34,891 bases of DNA from Planctomycetota bacterium (GTDB lineage Bacteria; Planctomycetota; Planctomycetia; Pirellulales; Pirellulaceae), in assembly GCA_003671195.1 (NCBI GenBank), contig QWPJ01000227.1, positions 1-34,891 of the forward strand. The letters run 5' to 3'. A model generated the notes under the pieces. It did no database searches. It was given only the letters and a program-made list of their open reading frames with translations, and was not told the DNA's origin. Made by a program: the position numbers and the translations under genes. Shown here piece after piece: positions 17,112 through 25,950 of this stretch. Numbering within the stretch: position 1 is the stretch's first letter; the number at the start of each line of letters is the position of its first letter.

Positions 17112-18788
17112 TTACTTTGTTGTTTCGCCTAGTGCTGGAGCCGTTAAGCAAACGGCTTCGGAACCGTTTCGGACCAGTAGAAAGGGGCCGGCCACTGCGC
17201 AGGTGTTCCAGGTGATCCCTTCGAGAACGGTCATCTCGGCGATCGGCTTGCCGGATTTTTTGTCGACCGCGACGATCCGTCCGTCTTCGGAACTGACCAG
17301 GAGGGTTCCATTGACCATAAGCGTTTGGCCTTGGCCGTAGCGTTGGCCTCGCCAAATGCGTGATCCGTCTGCTGGATCGACGCACTCTAAGATCCCATCG
17401 CTGAGGGCAAAGAGTTTTCCGTCATGGTAAATCGAGGATGTGAATTTCGTCTTCAAGATTTTGTTGATCGACCAAAGGTCTTTGGTGCTCCAAACTGGAT
17501 CGCCCGACTGCAAGTTCTCGATGGGTTCTGTTTCCGAGCCGGGCTCTTTCAAGTTGACTTCGAAGAGCTTGGAGCCTTGGGAATATCCTTTCCCGACGAG
17601 TATTTTATTGGCTTCGATGAGGATGGGTTGGGAAGCGCAGGCAGCTCCGTTGGAGTTGCTAGCCCAGGGCGAGGTCCAGAGGACTCGACCATCTTCCCAA
17701 GCATGACCGGTGACATCACCTTCGTTGACGCTGACGATTTGCTCGACGCCATGGATGTTCATGAGGACCGGCGAGGCGTAGCTAATTTGCGATTTCCCTT
17801 GGGTCCAAAGCACCGATCCATCGTCCAGCGAGCAAGCCATCAGCGAGCTGGCGATTTGGTTTTGGGCTCCGCCCAGAGGAACGATCACTCGATCCTTATG
17901 GACCAGGGGAGATGCCGCACGGCCCCAGTTGACTGCCAGTTCGAAGTCGGTTTGATTGGTCTGTGATTTTTCTAGGAGTTGAAGTTCCCAACGGACCGAT
18001 CCGGTTTGGAGATCGACGCAAAGCAGATGCCCGGTTGCGGTCAAAGCCACGACGAGCGTTTGGTCTTTGTAATTCACGATGGTAGGAGTCGATCGCGGTC
18101 CGAGTCCTCCCATGGGATGATAATGCCTACCGGGGCGTTTGACTCTCCAGAGCGTATTTCCATCTTGGAGCGACAGTGCCGTCAGGACTTCGTCTTGCTC
18201 GTTTTGCTCGAGTGTCACAGCGATGCCTTGGGAGACGGCGAACCCTGACCAGCCATCGCCGATTGGGCGTCTCCACAGGAGCGTTGGGAGTTTGCGTTCC
18301 CAGTCCATGGAGAAGAGGGGCTCGTCGACGATCCCGCTTCGATCGTTCCCTAGATACTGAGAGAATCGATGCGATTTGAGTTCGGCTGGAATGTTCGCTT
18401 CTTGAATCTCTGGCCGTTGTGGGCGGACGGGAGGTTTGCTCCGCAAGAAACTTCGCAGTCGGAAATTAGGGAGGACCTCGCCGGTGACCCCTGTGTATTC
18501 GAAGCATGCGTAGAAGGCTCCGAGTGCGAACAGGGGAAGCGCGCTGAGGGCGAGCTTCCATTTCAACGCGATCGACCTGGAGAGCCACAAGGCGATGACA
18601 CCCATGAGAAAGGCGATGATACCCCAGAGGATTCCGGCTAGGTTTGCGATCTGGTGGTCGGTTTCGTAGATGGCTTGGCGACTGATAAAAAGGGCAGCGA
18701 CGGCCAGGAGGCAAAGTGTCCAAAACCACTTGCTCAGGCTGCGGGATCGTCTTGAGGTGCTAATCGGTTGCGGATCGTTAGGAGCCAT
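17112..18788 (-). CDS. PQQ-like (quinoprotein-type) beta-propeller membrane protein
   Basis: 558 aa. Three membrane helices at the N-terminus: ~21-40 (WFWTLCLLAVAALFISRQ), ~48-68 (LAGILWGIIAFLMGVIALWL) and ~77-95. Residues ~150-550 form a PQQ-like beta-propeller with repeated strands such as TALSLQDGNTLWRVKRPG, CVDLQTGSVRWELQ, SLDDGSVLWTQGKS and VDPADGSRIWRGQRYG. No clear catalytic residues of quinoprotein dehydrogenases are visible, and in planctomycetes such propellers are often non-enzymatic, so a binding or assembly role is as likely. First gene of the operon with ruvC, ruvA and the BASS transporter. The 141-nt gap upstream holds a terminator for the preceding gene and a TCGTCGTT-type short repeat near 18797-18822. 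Confidence 0.87.
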   Translation of the reverse strand: MAPNDPQPISTSRRSRSLSKWFWTLCLLAVAALFISRQAIYETDHQIANLAGILWGIIAFLMGVIALWLSRSIALKWKLALSALPLFALGAFYACFEYTGVTGEVLPNFRLRSFLRSKPPVRPQRPEIQEANIPAELKSHRFSQYLGNDRSGIVDEPLFSMDWERKLPTLLWRRPIGDGWSGFAVSQGIAVTLEQNEQDEVLTALSLQDGNTLWRVKRPGRHYHPMGGLGPRSTPTIVNYKDQTLVVALTATGHLLCVDLQTGSVRWELQLLEKSQTNQTDFELAVNWGRAASPLVHKDRVIVPLGGAQNQIASSLMACSLDDGSVLWTQGKSQISYASPVLMNIHGVEQIVSVNEGDVTGHAWEDGRVLWTSPWASNSNGAACASQPILIEANKILVGKGYSQGSKLFEVNLKEPGSETEPIENLQSGDPVWSTKDLWSINKILKTKFTSSIYHDGKLFALSDGILECVDPADGSRIWRGQRYGQGQTLMVNGTLLVSSEDGRIVAVDKKSGKPIAEMTVLEGITWNTCAVAGPFLLVRNGSEAVCLTAPALGETTK

Positions 18789-18837
18789 AAGGTGGTGTCG
18801 TCATTTCGTCGTTTCGTCGTTTCCTGGTCGGTTGGGT

Positions 18838-18883
18838 GTAAAAACCAATCGGCGGTGTTCCATGGGAATGGAAGACACCGCCG
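18838..18883 (-). terminator. Rho-independent terminator of the C-terminal processing protease gene
   Basis: CGGCGGTGT (18850-18858) pairs with ACACCGCCG (18875-18883), extended by TCC/GGA inside. Read on the minus strand the stem is followed by ATTGGTTTTTAC. It lies about 47 nt beyond the protease stop codon. Confidence 0.7.
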
Positions 18884-18929
18884 AAGGTGAATTGGTCCGC
18901 GATGCGGAAGATCCTAGTTGATCGCTTGG

Positions 18930-21038
18930 TTACTTGGTGACCAAGGAGTCGGAGGCTGCAAGCGATTTGACGTAGTCGATCGCGACGTTGAGGACTTCTT
19001 CGTTGTAGAAGTCACTGACGAAAACTTTATCGCGTTCGGCTTTGTTATCGAGTTGCTTTTCCTCTTCCTTTTCCATACTGGTCTCTTTGCGGCGGGCCAT
19101 GTATTCCTCTTCCTTAAGGGGGATGAGTTTTTCGCTTTTTTGTTTGCGATAGGCATCGATGCGGCCGAGGAGTTTACCGAAGTCCTCATTCTTGGCGATC
19201 CGTTCGGCCGAGAGGGCTTGCAAGTTCGCTTTGATGGTGCTGTCGACCATCGAATAGTGCTTGTGCGGCTGGGCTTTGACCGTATCCATGGGAAGCGGGT
19301 AATCCAGATCGGTTTCTGAGATGTCCATTTCAGCGGTCATCGATGGGAGGATCACGTCAGACGAGACACCTTCGAGTTGCGTCGAACGTCCATCGGGCAG
19401 GTAGAACTGCTGGATGGTCAGTTTGAGGGCTCCTTGAGGTTTCGCGGCACCGATTCCGAAGGCGGCCGGGGCTAGATCGACCAAGGTTTGGACGGTTCCT
19501 TTTCCGTGGGATTTCGGATCGCCGACGATCAGACCTCGCTCGTAGTCTTGGATGGCTCCTGCGAAAATTTCGCTGGCGCTGGCGCTGAGCTGGCTATTTT
19601 TGACGACCAAGGGGCCTTTCCAACTGATGCTTCGGTTTTCATCGAGCATCGGGATCACGCGTCCGTTGGGGTCTTTGACCTGCACGACAGGACCATAGTC
19701 GATGAACAATCCTGTCGCTGCGATGGCTTCGGGCAGCGAGCCCCCGCCGTTTCGCGAAAGGTCTAGAACGCAGACATCGACGTTCGATTCGTTGAACTTC
19801 TTGAGGATGACTTCCAGGTCCTTGGAGGTTCGTCGGTAATCGTCCTTGTTGGAACGAGCCCCTTCCATATCGAGATAGAAACTTGGCAGCTTGATGTAGC
19901 CGACGCGGTAAGGGGTTCCGTCGGGCTTTTTGCCGTGTTCGATGATCTCGCTTTGGGCCGCAGAGTCTTCGAGTTTGATCACCGCGCGGGTGATCTCGTA
20001 GATTTGGCGTTCCCCGCCGGCCTTGGGTTTGACGTGGATTTTGACTTTCGTCCCAGCCTCTCCTCGGATCATGGAGACGACATCATCGATTTTCATATCG
20101 AGGGTTTCTACAGCCGGGGTCCCGTCCTCTTGTTGGACCGCGACGATCTGGTCGCCGACTTTGAGCCTTCCGTCTTTGTCCGCAGCTCCACCTGGTACGA
20201 CCATTTCGACCATCGTCGTGCCATCGTCGGCCCGAAGCGTGGCGCCGATCCCCTTGAGCTTCAAGGAGATGTGCATGTCGAAGTTGGCTTTTTCACGCGG
20301 GGCCATGTAGTTGGTGTGCGGATCGAGCGAACTGGTCAGGGCGGTAAGATACATCTCGAGAAGTTCGTACACATCGGTTTGCGAACGGTTCTTGTAGTAG
20401 GTTCGGTAACGTTTGTGAAGCTTTTCCTTGATCTCCTCTTCTTTGTCTCCATCGGCTTTGGCCGAGAGGTAGCTGAGTTTGATCGTCTTTCTCCAACGGT
20501 CCTTGAGTTCGTCGAGGTTCTTGGCGTACTCGATCGTCTTTGCATCGCTCTCGAGGTACTCTTCGACGCTGTAATCCTGAGGTGCATCGATCAATTGATG
20601 GACCATCGGCATGATTTCATTCAAACGATCCAGGTACCGTTTGTAGACGGTGTAAGCAAACGAAATGTTGTTCTTCAGGAGCATATCGTCAAGGTTGGTC
20701 TCCTGCAGACGGAATTCGTCGACGTCGGATTGCAACAGATAGGCCTTGAGTGGATCGACTTGCTTGAGGAAAAGTGCAAACCCCCGCTTGGATACTTCGT
20801 CGTTGAATTTCGGTTGGGTGATGTGCCCCTCTTCGACTAGGTTCCGAACGTTGCGGATGATCATCCGGTTGTCGGCTGGTTGTTCCTTGACGTTGGCTAC
20901 GCGAGGGAGTTCCTCGGCGCAGAGCCATTGGGTCGGGGAGGAGACGAGCATCGAACCGGCAATGGCTGCCAGAAGGTATCTTCGAAATCCAAGTCTGCGG
21001 GATAGCCTCGAGGTCGTATGCATGAGTGGTCTTTTCAT
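18930..21038 (-). CDS. prc: C-terminal processing (tail-specific) protease, Prc/Tsp type, S41A family
   Basis: 702 aa from ATG 21038 (MKRPLMHTTSRLSRR...). The open frame extends 34 codons further, but this start puts the RR-containing signal segment (RRYLLAAIAGSMLVSSP) at the N-terminus. Periplasmic serine protease that trims or degrades envelope proteins. An N-terminal Prc-type helical domain is followed by a PDZ domain (SLKLKGIGATLRADDGTTMVEMVVPGGAADKDGRLKVGD...). The S41 catalytic domain has the Ser in LSASASEIF (about residue 487 from this start) and the Lys in HGKGTVQ 26 residues on, one more than in E. coli Prc by my count. The C-terminal DUF3340-like part is lysine- and glutamate-rich. 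Single gene with its own terminator. Confidence 0.93.
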   Translation of the reverse strand: MKRPLMHTTSRLSRRLGFRRYLLAAIAGSMLVSSPTQWLCAEELPRVANVKEQPADNRMIIRNVRNLVEEGHITQPKFNDEVSKRGFALFLKQVDPLKAYLLQSDVDEFRLQETNLDDMLLKNNISFAYTVYKRYLDRLNEIMPMVHQLIDAPQDYSVEEYLESDAKTIEYAKNLDELKDRWRKTIKLSYLSAKADGDKEEEIKEKLHKRYRTYYKNRSQTDVYELLEMYLTALTSSLDPHTNYMAPREKANFDMHISLKLKGIGATLRADDGTTMVEMVVPGGAADKDGRLKVGDQIVAVQQEDGTPAVETLDMKIDDVVSMIRGEAGTKVKIHVKPKAGGERQIYEITRAVIKLEDSAAQSEIIEHGKKPDGTPYRVGYIKLPSFYLDMEGARSNKDDYRRTSKDLEVILKKFNESNVDVCVLDLSRNGGGSLPEAIAATGLFIDYGPVVQVKDPNGRVIPMLDENRSISWKGPLVVKNSQLSASASEIFAGAIQDYERGLIVGDPKSHGKGTVQTLVDLAPAAFGIGAAKPQGALKLTIQQFYLPDGRSTQLEGVSSDVILPSMTAEMDISETDLDYPLPMDTVKAQPHKHYSMVDSTIKANLQALSAERIAKNEDFGKLLGRIDAYRKQKSEKLIPLKEEEYMARRKETSMEKEEEKQLDNKAERDKVFVSDFYNEEVLNVAIDYVKSLAASDSLVTK

Positions 21039-21260
21039 CTCTAAGGAATGTATCGGTTCTCGATCGCTGATGATTGCCAGCGACTGGGTTCCCAAGCTCC
21101 GAGGGGCATGGCACCCATGCAAATAGTAGAAGATAGGCAAATGGCAAGCAACACAGAAGCACTGAAACTTGGACGTCGATCGCAGGAAAACCGTATCCGG
21201 AAAAGTAAAAAAACAGGGTGGTTTTTGGAAGATAGAACCGTAATGAGGTTTAAATGAGGT

Positions 21261-23054
21261 TTATTTGCTCGGTTTGCCGCTGGATACAAACTCGCTGCGG
21301 CTGAGCTTGTTGTCCCGGTCGGCATCGAACTTTCCGAACCTACCCTTGGCCTGCTCTGGGTCTTTTTGTCCCTGCATAAACTCTTGATAAGTCAGGTATC
21401 CATCGGCATTTGCGTCTTTCTTGGCAAACAGAGCCTCTCGGTCGGTCGGCTTGGAACCCTCGGGAGACCCGACGCTCGAATTCCCCGAAGTCCCCGAGTT
21501 CCCCGAAGCGAGCTCCTCTTTGACTGGGGGTTTCGCTTGCGGGTGGGTGTCTAGAAATTTCCGCAGTTGGGCGACGAGTTCGGGGCGGTCGGGAGCAAGG
21601 TTTTTTGTTTCCAAGGGGTCGACTTGGTAATCGTACAGTTCCCAGTCGGAGGATTCCTCAGGGGCAGCCCAAGCTTTCCATTGGACCAACCGGTAGCGAT
21701 CCGTGCGGATCGATCGACCTAGGACTTGGCCTGTCCCCTCCTTGCTGCGGGGGTAGACTTGAATGGCATGATCGCGATGGGGGAGACTCGGATCTTCGAG
21801 GACTCTGGCAAAACTCTTGCCATCTAGTCCGCTGGGGGATTCGATCCCGGCCAGCTCGCAAAGGGTCGGATAGATATCGACCGATTCGATCAGAGCTTGG
21901 CTCGAAGCGTTTTTGGCTTTGCCTGGTGCCGACACGACGACTGGGATTCGGGTAGCTTGCTCGTAGTTGCTGTGCTTGCACCACATGCCATGGTCGCCTA
22001 AGTGCCATCCATGGTCGCCCCAAAGCACGACGATGGTCTGATCGCTCAGTCCGTTTTGGTCCAAACTCCCGAGCAGTCGACCGATTTGATGATCGGTGAA
22101 ACTCACGCAGGCCAGATACCCATGGATCAACTCGCGTTGAAGCGATTCTGGAAGGGTGCCTTGAGACGGCACATTGGAGTAGGACCTCAATTCGCCGCTA
22201 TTTTGCAATGCGAAACCCGGCGCACCGGCCGGAGGTTGTTGGAACGAGGCCAATGCGATTTCCTTCGGGTCGTACAAATCCCAGTATTTTTTCGGTGCGA
22301 CAAACGGCAGGTGAGGTTTGAGGAACCCGACGGCTAGGAACCACGGTTGATCGGAGGAGCCCTTCTGGCCAATCGTTTCGATGGCGGCATCTGCGATCAA
22401 CGAGTCGTTGTAGAGCTCCTCGGGGGCATCGGCCGACTCGAAGGCCGCTGCCTTGGTTTTGTCCTTGGCGTTTTCAGGGTTTTGGTTTTCAGGGGTTTGG
22501 TAATTTCTTCCTTTGGGTTTGTACGATTCAACACTCCAGGATTTTGCATCGTCGGTATTCCCATGCCCCACATGGAAAATTTTCCCAAACGATTGGGTGT
22601 GGTACCCGTGGGATTTGAAATGCTGCGGCAGGCTGATCGCTTCGGGGGAACCTTTGCGGAAGTTGGTCTGCAGGTCATAGATTCCGAGCGTCTGGGGCCT
22701 TAAGCTCGTCAGCAGCGCGTTGCGAGACGGCGAGCATACGGCTTGATTGCAGTAAGCTTGATCGAAGCGAACACCGCGCTTGGCCAGTCGGTCGATGCTC
22801 GGTGTTTTGGCCCTCGGATCGCCGTAGCAACCGAGCCTAGGCTTGAGGTCATCGATGCAAATGAGCAGCACATTCGGGGATTTGGAACCCAAGGACCGCC
22901 CCGGTGGACCTGCTTGGAAACTCACAGGCTCAGCGCCCAATCCTCGGGATGCACCTAAGGCGATGAGAATCATCGTAGCGATCTGTAAACAGCATCGTGG
23001 TGTTGGCATCGGTGTCGTTGGCATGGGTGGCTTTGGCATGGGTGGCTTTGGCAT
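21261..23054 (-). CDS. Secreted sulfatase (iduronate-2-sulfatase-like) with C-terminal EF-hands
   Basis: 597 aa. The N-terminus has a MPKPP repeat (several possible ATGs), then a hydrophobic signal segment at ~22-40. The sulfatase core starts with PNVLLICIDDLKPRLGCYGD (metal-binding Asp pair). CSPSR at 107-111 gives the Cys that an FGE-type enzyme turns into formylglycine. WGDHGWHLGDHGMWCKHSNYEQATRIPVVV is the second metal and substrate region typical of the iduronate-2-sulfatase group. Residues ~505-535 are a Ser/Gly/Pro linker, followed by two EF-hand loops (DANADGYLTYQEF and DADRDNKLSRSEF), suggesting calcium binding. It likely acts on sulfated polysaccharides outside the cytoplasm, as for the many sulfatases of marine planctomycetes. 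The maturase is not in the window. Confidence 0.94.
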   Translation of the reverse strand: MPKPPMPKPPMPTTPMPTPRCCLQIATMILIALGASRGLGAEPVSFQAGPPGRSLGSKSPNVLLICIDDLKPRLGCYGDPRAKTPSIDRLAKRGVRFDQAYCNQAVCSPSRNALLTSLRPQTLGIYDLQTNFRKGSPEAISLPQHFKSHGYHTQSFGKIFHVGHGNTDDAKSWSVESYKPKGRNYQTPENQNPENAKDKTKAAAFESADAPEELYNDSLIADAAIETIGQKGSSDQPWFLAVGFLKPHLPFVAPKKYWDLYDPKEIALASFQQPPAGAPGFALQNSGELRSYSNVPSQGTLPESLQRELIHGYLACVSFTDHQIGRLLGSLDQNGLSDQTIVVLWGDHGWHLGDHGMWCKHSNYEQATRIPVVVSAPGKAKNASSQALIESVDIYPTLCELAGIESPSGLDGKSFARVLEDPSLPHRDHAIQVYPRSKEGTGQVLGRSIRTDRYRLVQWKAWAAPEESSDWELYDYQVDPLETKNLAPDRPELVAQLRKFLDTHPQAKPPVKEELASGNSGTSGNSSVGSPEGSKPTDREALFAKKDANADGYLTYQEFMQGQKDPEQAKGRFGKFDADRDNKLSRSEFVSSGKPSK

Positions 23055-23056
23055 GG
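23005..23056. repeat. 15-bp tandem repeat at the sulfatase start codon
   Basis: GGCATGGGTGGCTTT occurs at 23020-23034 and 23035-23049. A diverged copy precedes it (23005) and a partial copy follows. On the minus strand it encodes MPKPP units, each carrying a new possible ATG start. Confidence 0.85.
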
Positions 23057-23155
23057 TACGAACTCTTCGTGGGGTTTGCTTCGAGAATGACCCCGATATC
23101 AGTCTAGCTGTTTTCGCCGAACGCTATTTTGCCAGTTGATGATTCACCGGCGCAT

Positions 23156-23205
23156 ATTCTACCGGTTCTACTGGGCCCTAATTCTACCGGGCTTCATTCT
23201 ACCGG
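23156..23205. repeat. ATTCTACCGG repeat, 15-bp period
   Basis: ATTCTACCGG occurs at 23156, 23181 and 23196, with a diverged TTCTACTGGG at 23166 and a more distant GATTCACCGG at 23141. The last two exact copies are 15 bp apart. Confidence 0.7.
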
Positions 23206-23230
23206 GCTCTAGGATCCGTTGGCTGGGCTC

Positions 23231-23257
23231 GGGGTGGCGGGGCTCGGGGCCTGGGGG
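23231..23257 (+). promoter_or_regulatory. Predicted G-quadruplex motif
   Basis: Four G-runs of 4, 4, 4 and 5 (23231, 23239, 23246, 23253) are separated by loops of 4, 3 and 3 nt. This fits the classical four-tract pattern with short loops. It lies between two divergent genes, about 195 nt before the transglutaminase-hydrolase start. Confidence 0.5.
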
Positions 23258-23451
23258 CTTCGAAGTGCTTGCCCGTTTGCGTAAGGGCGTGTAGCAGGTA
23301 GAATTTCATTGGCGTTTTTGAATCGAACTTGGGGTTTAACCCGACTGCTGCTGCGAGCTGCACGTCTCGCACACCGTTTGATGGGACATCGATTCGAACG
23401 CTCCTGCCCGCTTTAGTAACCTTCCATCTCTACGTCTAGGGAACCCGCCGA

Positions 23452-25872
23452 ATGCAGTTGAAATCACTCTGGTCGAAACGCTCTTGGTGGACTGCGGTCC
23501 TAGGTCCGATCCTGGCCTGTGGGTACACAATAACGAAACCGCCGAGCGTCCTTGGGCAGGAATCGGCTCTCAAGGCCTCCGAAGCTTTGGGGCTCGAAGA
23601 GGCTTTGGCTCTCGCCGGAGAGAATCGCAGCGAGCTTGAAAAGGTCCTCTCTGGGGTTCAAGCCTCGCAGAGGGAATCGGCTGAGTTCCTCATCGCGAAC
23701 ATGCCTCCTAGGGACCTGAAGAGTCTCAAAGCGGATTTTCTCTTGAGCGAGATCGAACAGGCCCACGACGCTCTGCAGAAGGCCCCGTGGAAGGACCAAA
23801 TCCCCAAGGAGATATTTCTCAACAACATCCTTCCGTATGTGAATATCAACGAACGAAGAGACGCCTGGCGCAAGGACTTTCGCGAACGATTCGCTCCGTT
23901 GATCGAAGGTGCAACGACACCGGCTCAGGCCGCCGCGATGATCAACCAAAAACTGTTCCCCTTGGTCAAAGTGAAGTACTCGACCCAGCGAGCCAAGGCG
24001 GATCAGAGCCCCTACGAATCGCTGCAATCGGGACTGGCCTCCTGCACGGGACTTTCCGTCCTCTTGATCGATGCATGCCGATCCCTTGCAATTCCCGCAC
24101 GGTTCGTCGGTACTCCTCTGTGGTCGGACAACAGCGGCAACCATTCCTGGGTCGAAATCTGGGACGATTCTTGGCACTTTACCGGAGCGGCCGAGCCCAG
24201 TGGCGATCAGCTTGACCAAGCTTGGTTCATCGGTCGAGCTTCAACGGCCAAACGAGACGATCTCAAGCATGCGATCTATGCGGTCAGTTTCCAGCGTACT
24301 CCACTTCGATTCCCGATGGTCTGGGACCGTTCCATCGATTACATCAGCGCGGTCAACGTGACCGACCGCTACACCAACATCGGTTTGAAGATTCCCGAAG
24401 GGACCCAAATGGTGTCCTTCCGCGCCCTCGACGCGATGAGTTCCCAGCGTCTGGTCGCAGGATTGAAGGTATTCGATCAAGCGAACCAGCTCGTCGCCGA
24501 AGGAAAAACCAAGAACGATTCCTTCGATGCGAACGATCACTTGCATTTCTACCTCCAACAAGGGGCCAAGTACCGCGTCGAGTTCGAAGCCCAAGGACAA
24601 AAACACCAAGAGGACCTTGCCGTCGCAGACCGAAGCGTGTTGGTCGACTGGAAAGCAAGCCTCAAAGCAAACGATACTCCATCGTCGAACAAACCCTCGG
24701 AGCCCGGCCCTCTCGAGGACTTGAAAGCCTATCTGAAGAACCCCATCGACGTTCGGGGGCCTTTGGCCGATCAAACGTTTTCGTCGCAAGCCCTGACGCT
24801 AAAGCAGGCCCAAGCGGCCGAGAAACTCTTGATCGACGACCACATGGCTCGCTTGAGAGAGGCAAGAAGCGAGGAGTTCAAGCAAAAAAGTATTGAGCTC
24901 GGTGGCTTGAAGATGCCCTTTGGATACACAGTCTTCGGCGAGAAACCAGCCAATGGTCGGAGCCTCTACATCTCGATGCACGGTGGCGGCGGTGCTCCCG
25001 CTCAGGTCAACGATGGCCAATGGGAAAACCAAAAGCGTTTGTACAAACTCGACGAGGGAGTCTACGTCGCGCCCAGGGCACCGACGAATACGTGGAACCT
25101 ATGGCACGAGGGGCACATCGACGGGCTCTTCGATCGGCTCATCGAGGATTTTGTTCTGTTTGAGGATGTCGATCCGGATAAAGTCTATCTGATGGGATAC
25201 TCTGCCGGGGGGGATGGTGTCTACCAGCTTGCACCCCGCATGGCAGACCGATTCGCTGCGGCTGCGATGATGGCTGGCCACCCGAACGAAACCTCACCGC
25301 TAGGACTCAGGAACCTACCCTTTACCATCCACATGGGTGAAAAAGATGGGGCCTACAATCGCAATCAAACGGCGACTACTTGGAAGAACTTGTTGGCCGA
25401 TCTTCAATCCAAAGACCCGAAGGGCTACGAGCATTTTGTGAAATTGCATGCTGGCAAACCGCACTGGATGGATCGCCAGGATGCAGAAGCGTTACCTTGG
25501 ATGAAGGCATTCACTCGGCAGCGTTACCCTGAACGCATCGTCTGGAAACAGGATGACATCGTCGGCCGTCGCTTCTATTGGCTCGGGACCGATGGCCAAA
25601 TCCCCGACCGAGCGCTGGCGGTGGTACAACGCGACGCGCAGAAATTCTCGGTCGAGGAATCCGATCTTAAGGAGCTAACCATCTACCTCAAGGACGATTT
25701 CGTCAACTGCGATCAACCGATCGCCGTCGCTTGGAAGGGCCAAGAAGTCTATTCTGGAACCCCTAAACGAACGATCGGTACGCTTGGAGAGACCCTCCGA
25801 CGGGGCGATCCCAAGGGAGCTTATTTTGCCAAAATCACCATGAAAAACCCGGAAGAGTCGGTATCGAAGTAA
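23452..25872 (+). CDS. Secreted transglutaminase-like domain fused to an alpha/beta-hydrolase (esterase) domain
   Basis: 806 aa. The N-terminus MQLKSLWSKRSWWTAVLGPILACGYT is a probable signal peptide. A helical region (~40-150) precedes a transglutaminase-like papain-fold domain with Cys198 (GLASCTGLSVLLIDACRSLAIPARFVG) and His231 (GNHSWVEIWDDSWHFTGAAEP); the third member is Asp238/239 or Glu248. After a carboxypeptidase-regulatory-like beta region (~290-410) comes an alpha/beta-hydrolase of the PHB-depolymerase/dienelactone type. It has an oxyanion segment SMHGGGGAPAQ, nucleophile Ser584 in GYSAGGDG, Asp632 (GEKDGAY) and His671 (AGKPHWMD). Both active sites appear intact. The PSD1 gene follows with no gap, suggesting an operon for extracellular polymer breakdown (inference). 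Confidence 0.88.
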   Translation: MQLKSLWSKRSWWTAVLGPILACGYTITKPPSVLGQESALKASEALGLEEALALAGENRSELEKVLSGVQASQRESAEFLIANMPPRDLKSLKADFLLSEIEQAHDALQKAPWKDQIPKEIFLNNILPYVNINERRDAWRKDFRERFAPLIEGATTPAQAAAMINQKLFPLVKVKYSTQRAKADQSPYESLQSGLASCTGLSVLLIDACRSLAIPARFVGTPLWSDNSGNHSWVEIWDDSWHFTGAAEPSGDQLDQAWFIGRASTAKRDDLKHAIYAVSFQRTPLRFPMVWDRSIDYISAVNVTDRYTNIGLKIPEGTQMVSFRALDAMSSQRLVAGLKVFDQANQLVAEGKTKNDSFDANDHLHFYLQQGAKYRVEFEAQGQKHQEDLAVADRSVLVDWKASLKANDTPSSNKPSEPGPLEDLKAYLKNPIDVRGPLADQTFSSQALTLKQAQAAEKLLIDDHMARLREARSEEFKQKSIELGGLKMPFGYTVFGEKPANGRSLYISMHGGGGAPAQVNDGQWENQKRLYKLDEGVYVAPRAPTNTWNLWHEGHIDGLFDRLIEDFVLFEDVDPDKVYLMGYSAGGDGVYQLAPRMADRFAAAAMMAGHPNETSPLGLRNLPFTIHMGEKDGAYNRNQTATTWKNLLADLQSKDPKGYEHFVKLHAGKPHWMDRQDAEALPWMKAFTRQRYPERIVWKQDDIVGRRFYWLGTDGQIPDRALAVVQRDAQKFSVEESDLKELTIYLKDDFVNCDQPIAVAWKGQEVYSGTPKRTIGTLGETLRRGDPKGAYFAKITMKNPEESVSK

Positions 25873-25950
25873 ATGGGGAACTTTCATAGCGCGGTCAATC
25901 GTCCGAGCGGCGAGCTTACCGGTTTCGTACCGAGCCTCCATGCGAACTGG

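Larger units (their letters stand above)
23055..23451. other. Divergent intergenic region between the sulfatase and transglutaminase-hydrolase genes
   Basis: 397 bases without a gene. It contains a 15-bp ATTCTACCGG repeat and a G-run cluster, both listed separately. No clear promoter was recognised. Confidence 0.6.

Noticed and set aside
19935..20840. 301-codon plus-strand open frame
   Set aside because: Antisense to the PDZ and N-terminal regions of the well-supported Prc-type protease; composition is that of a codon-bias shadow.
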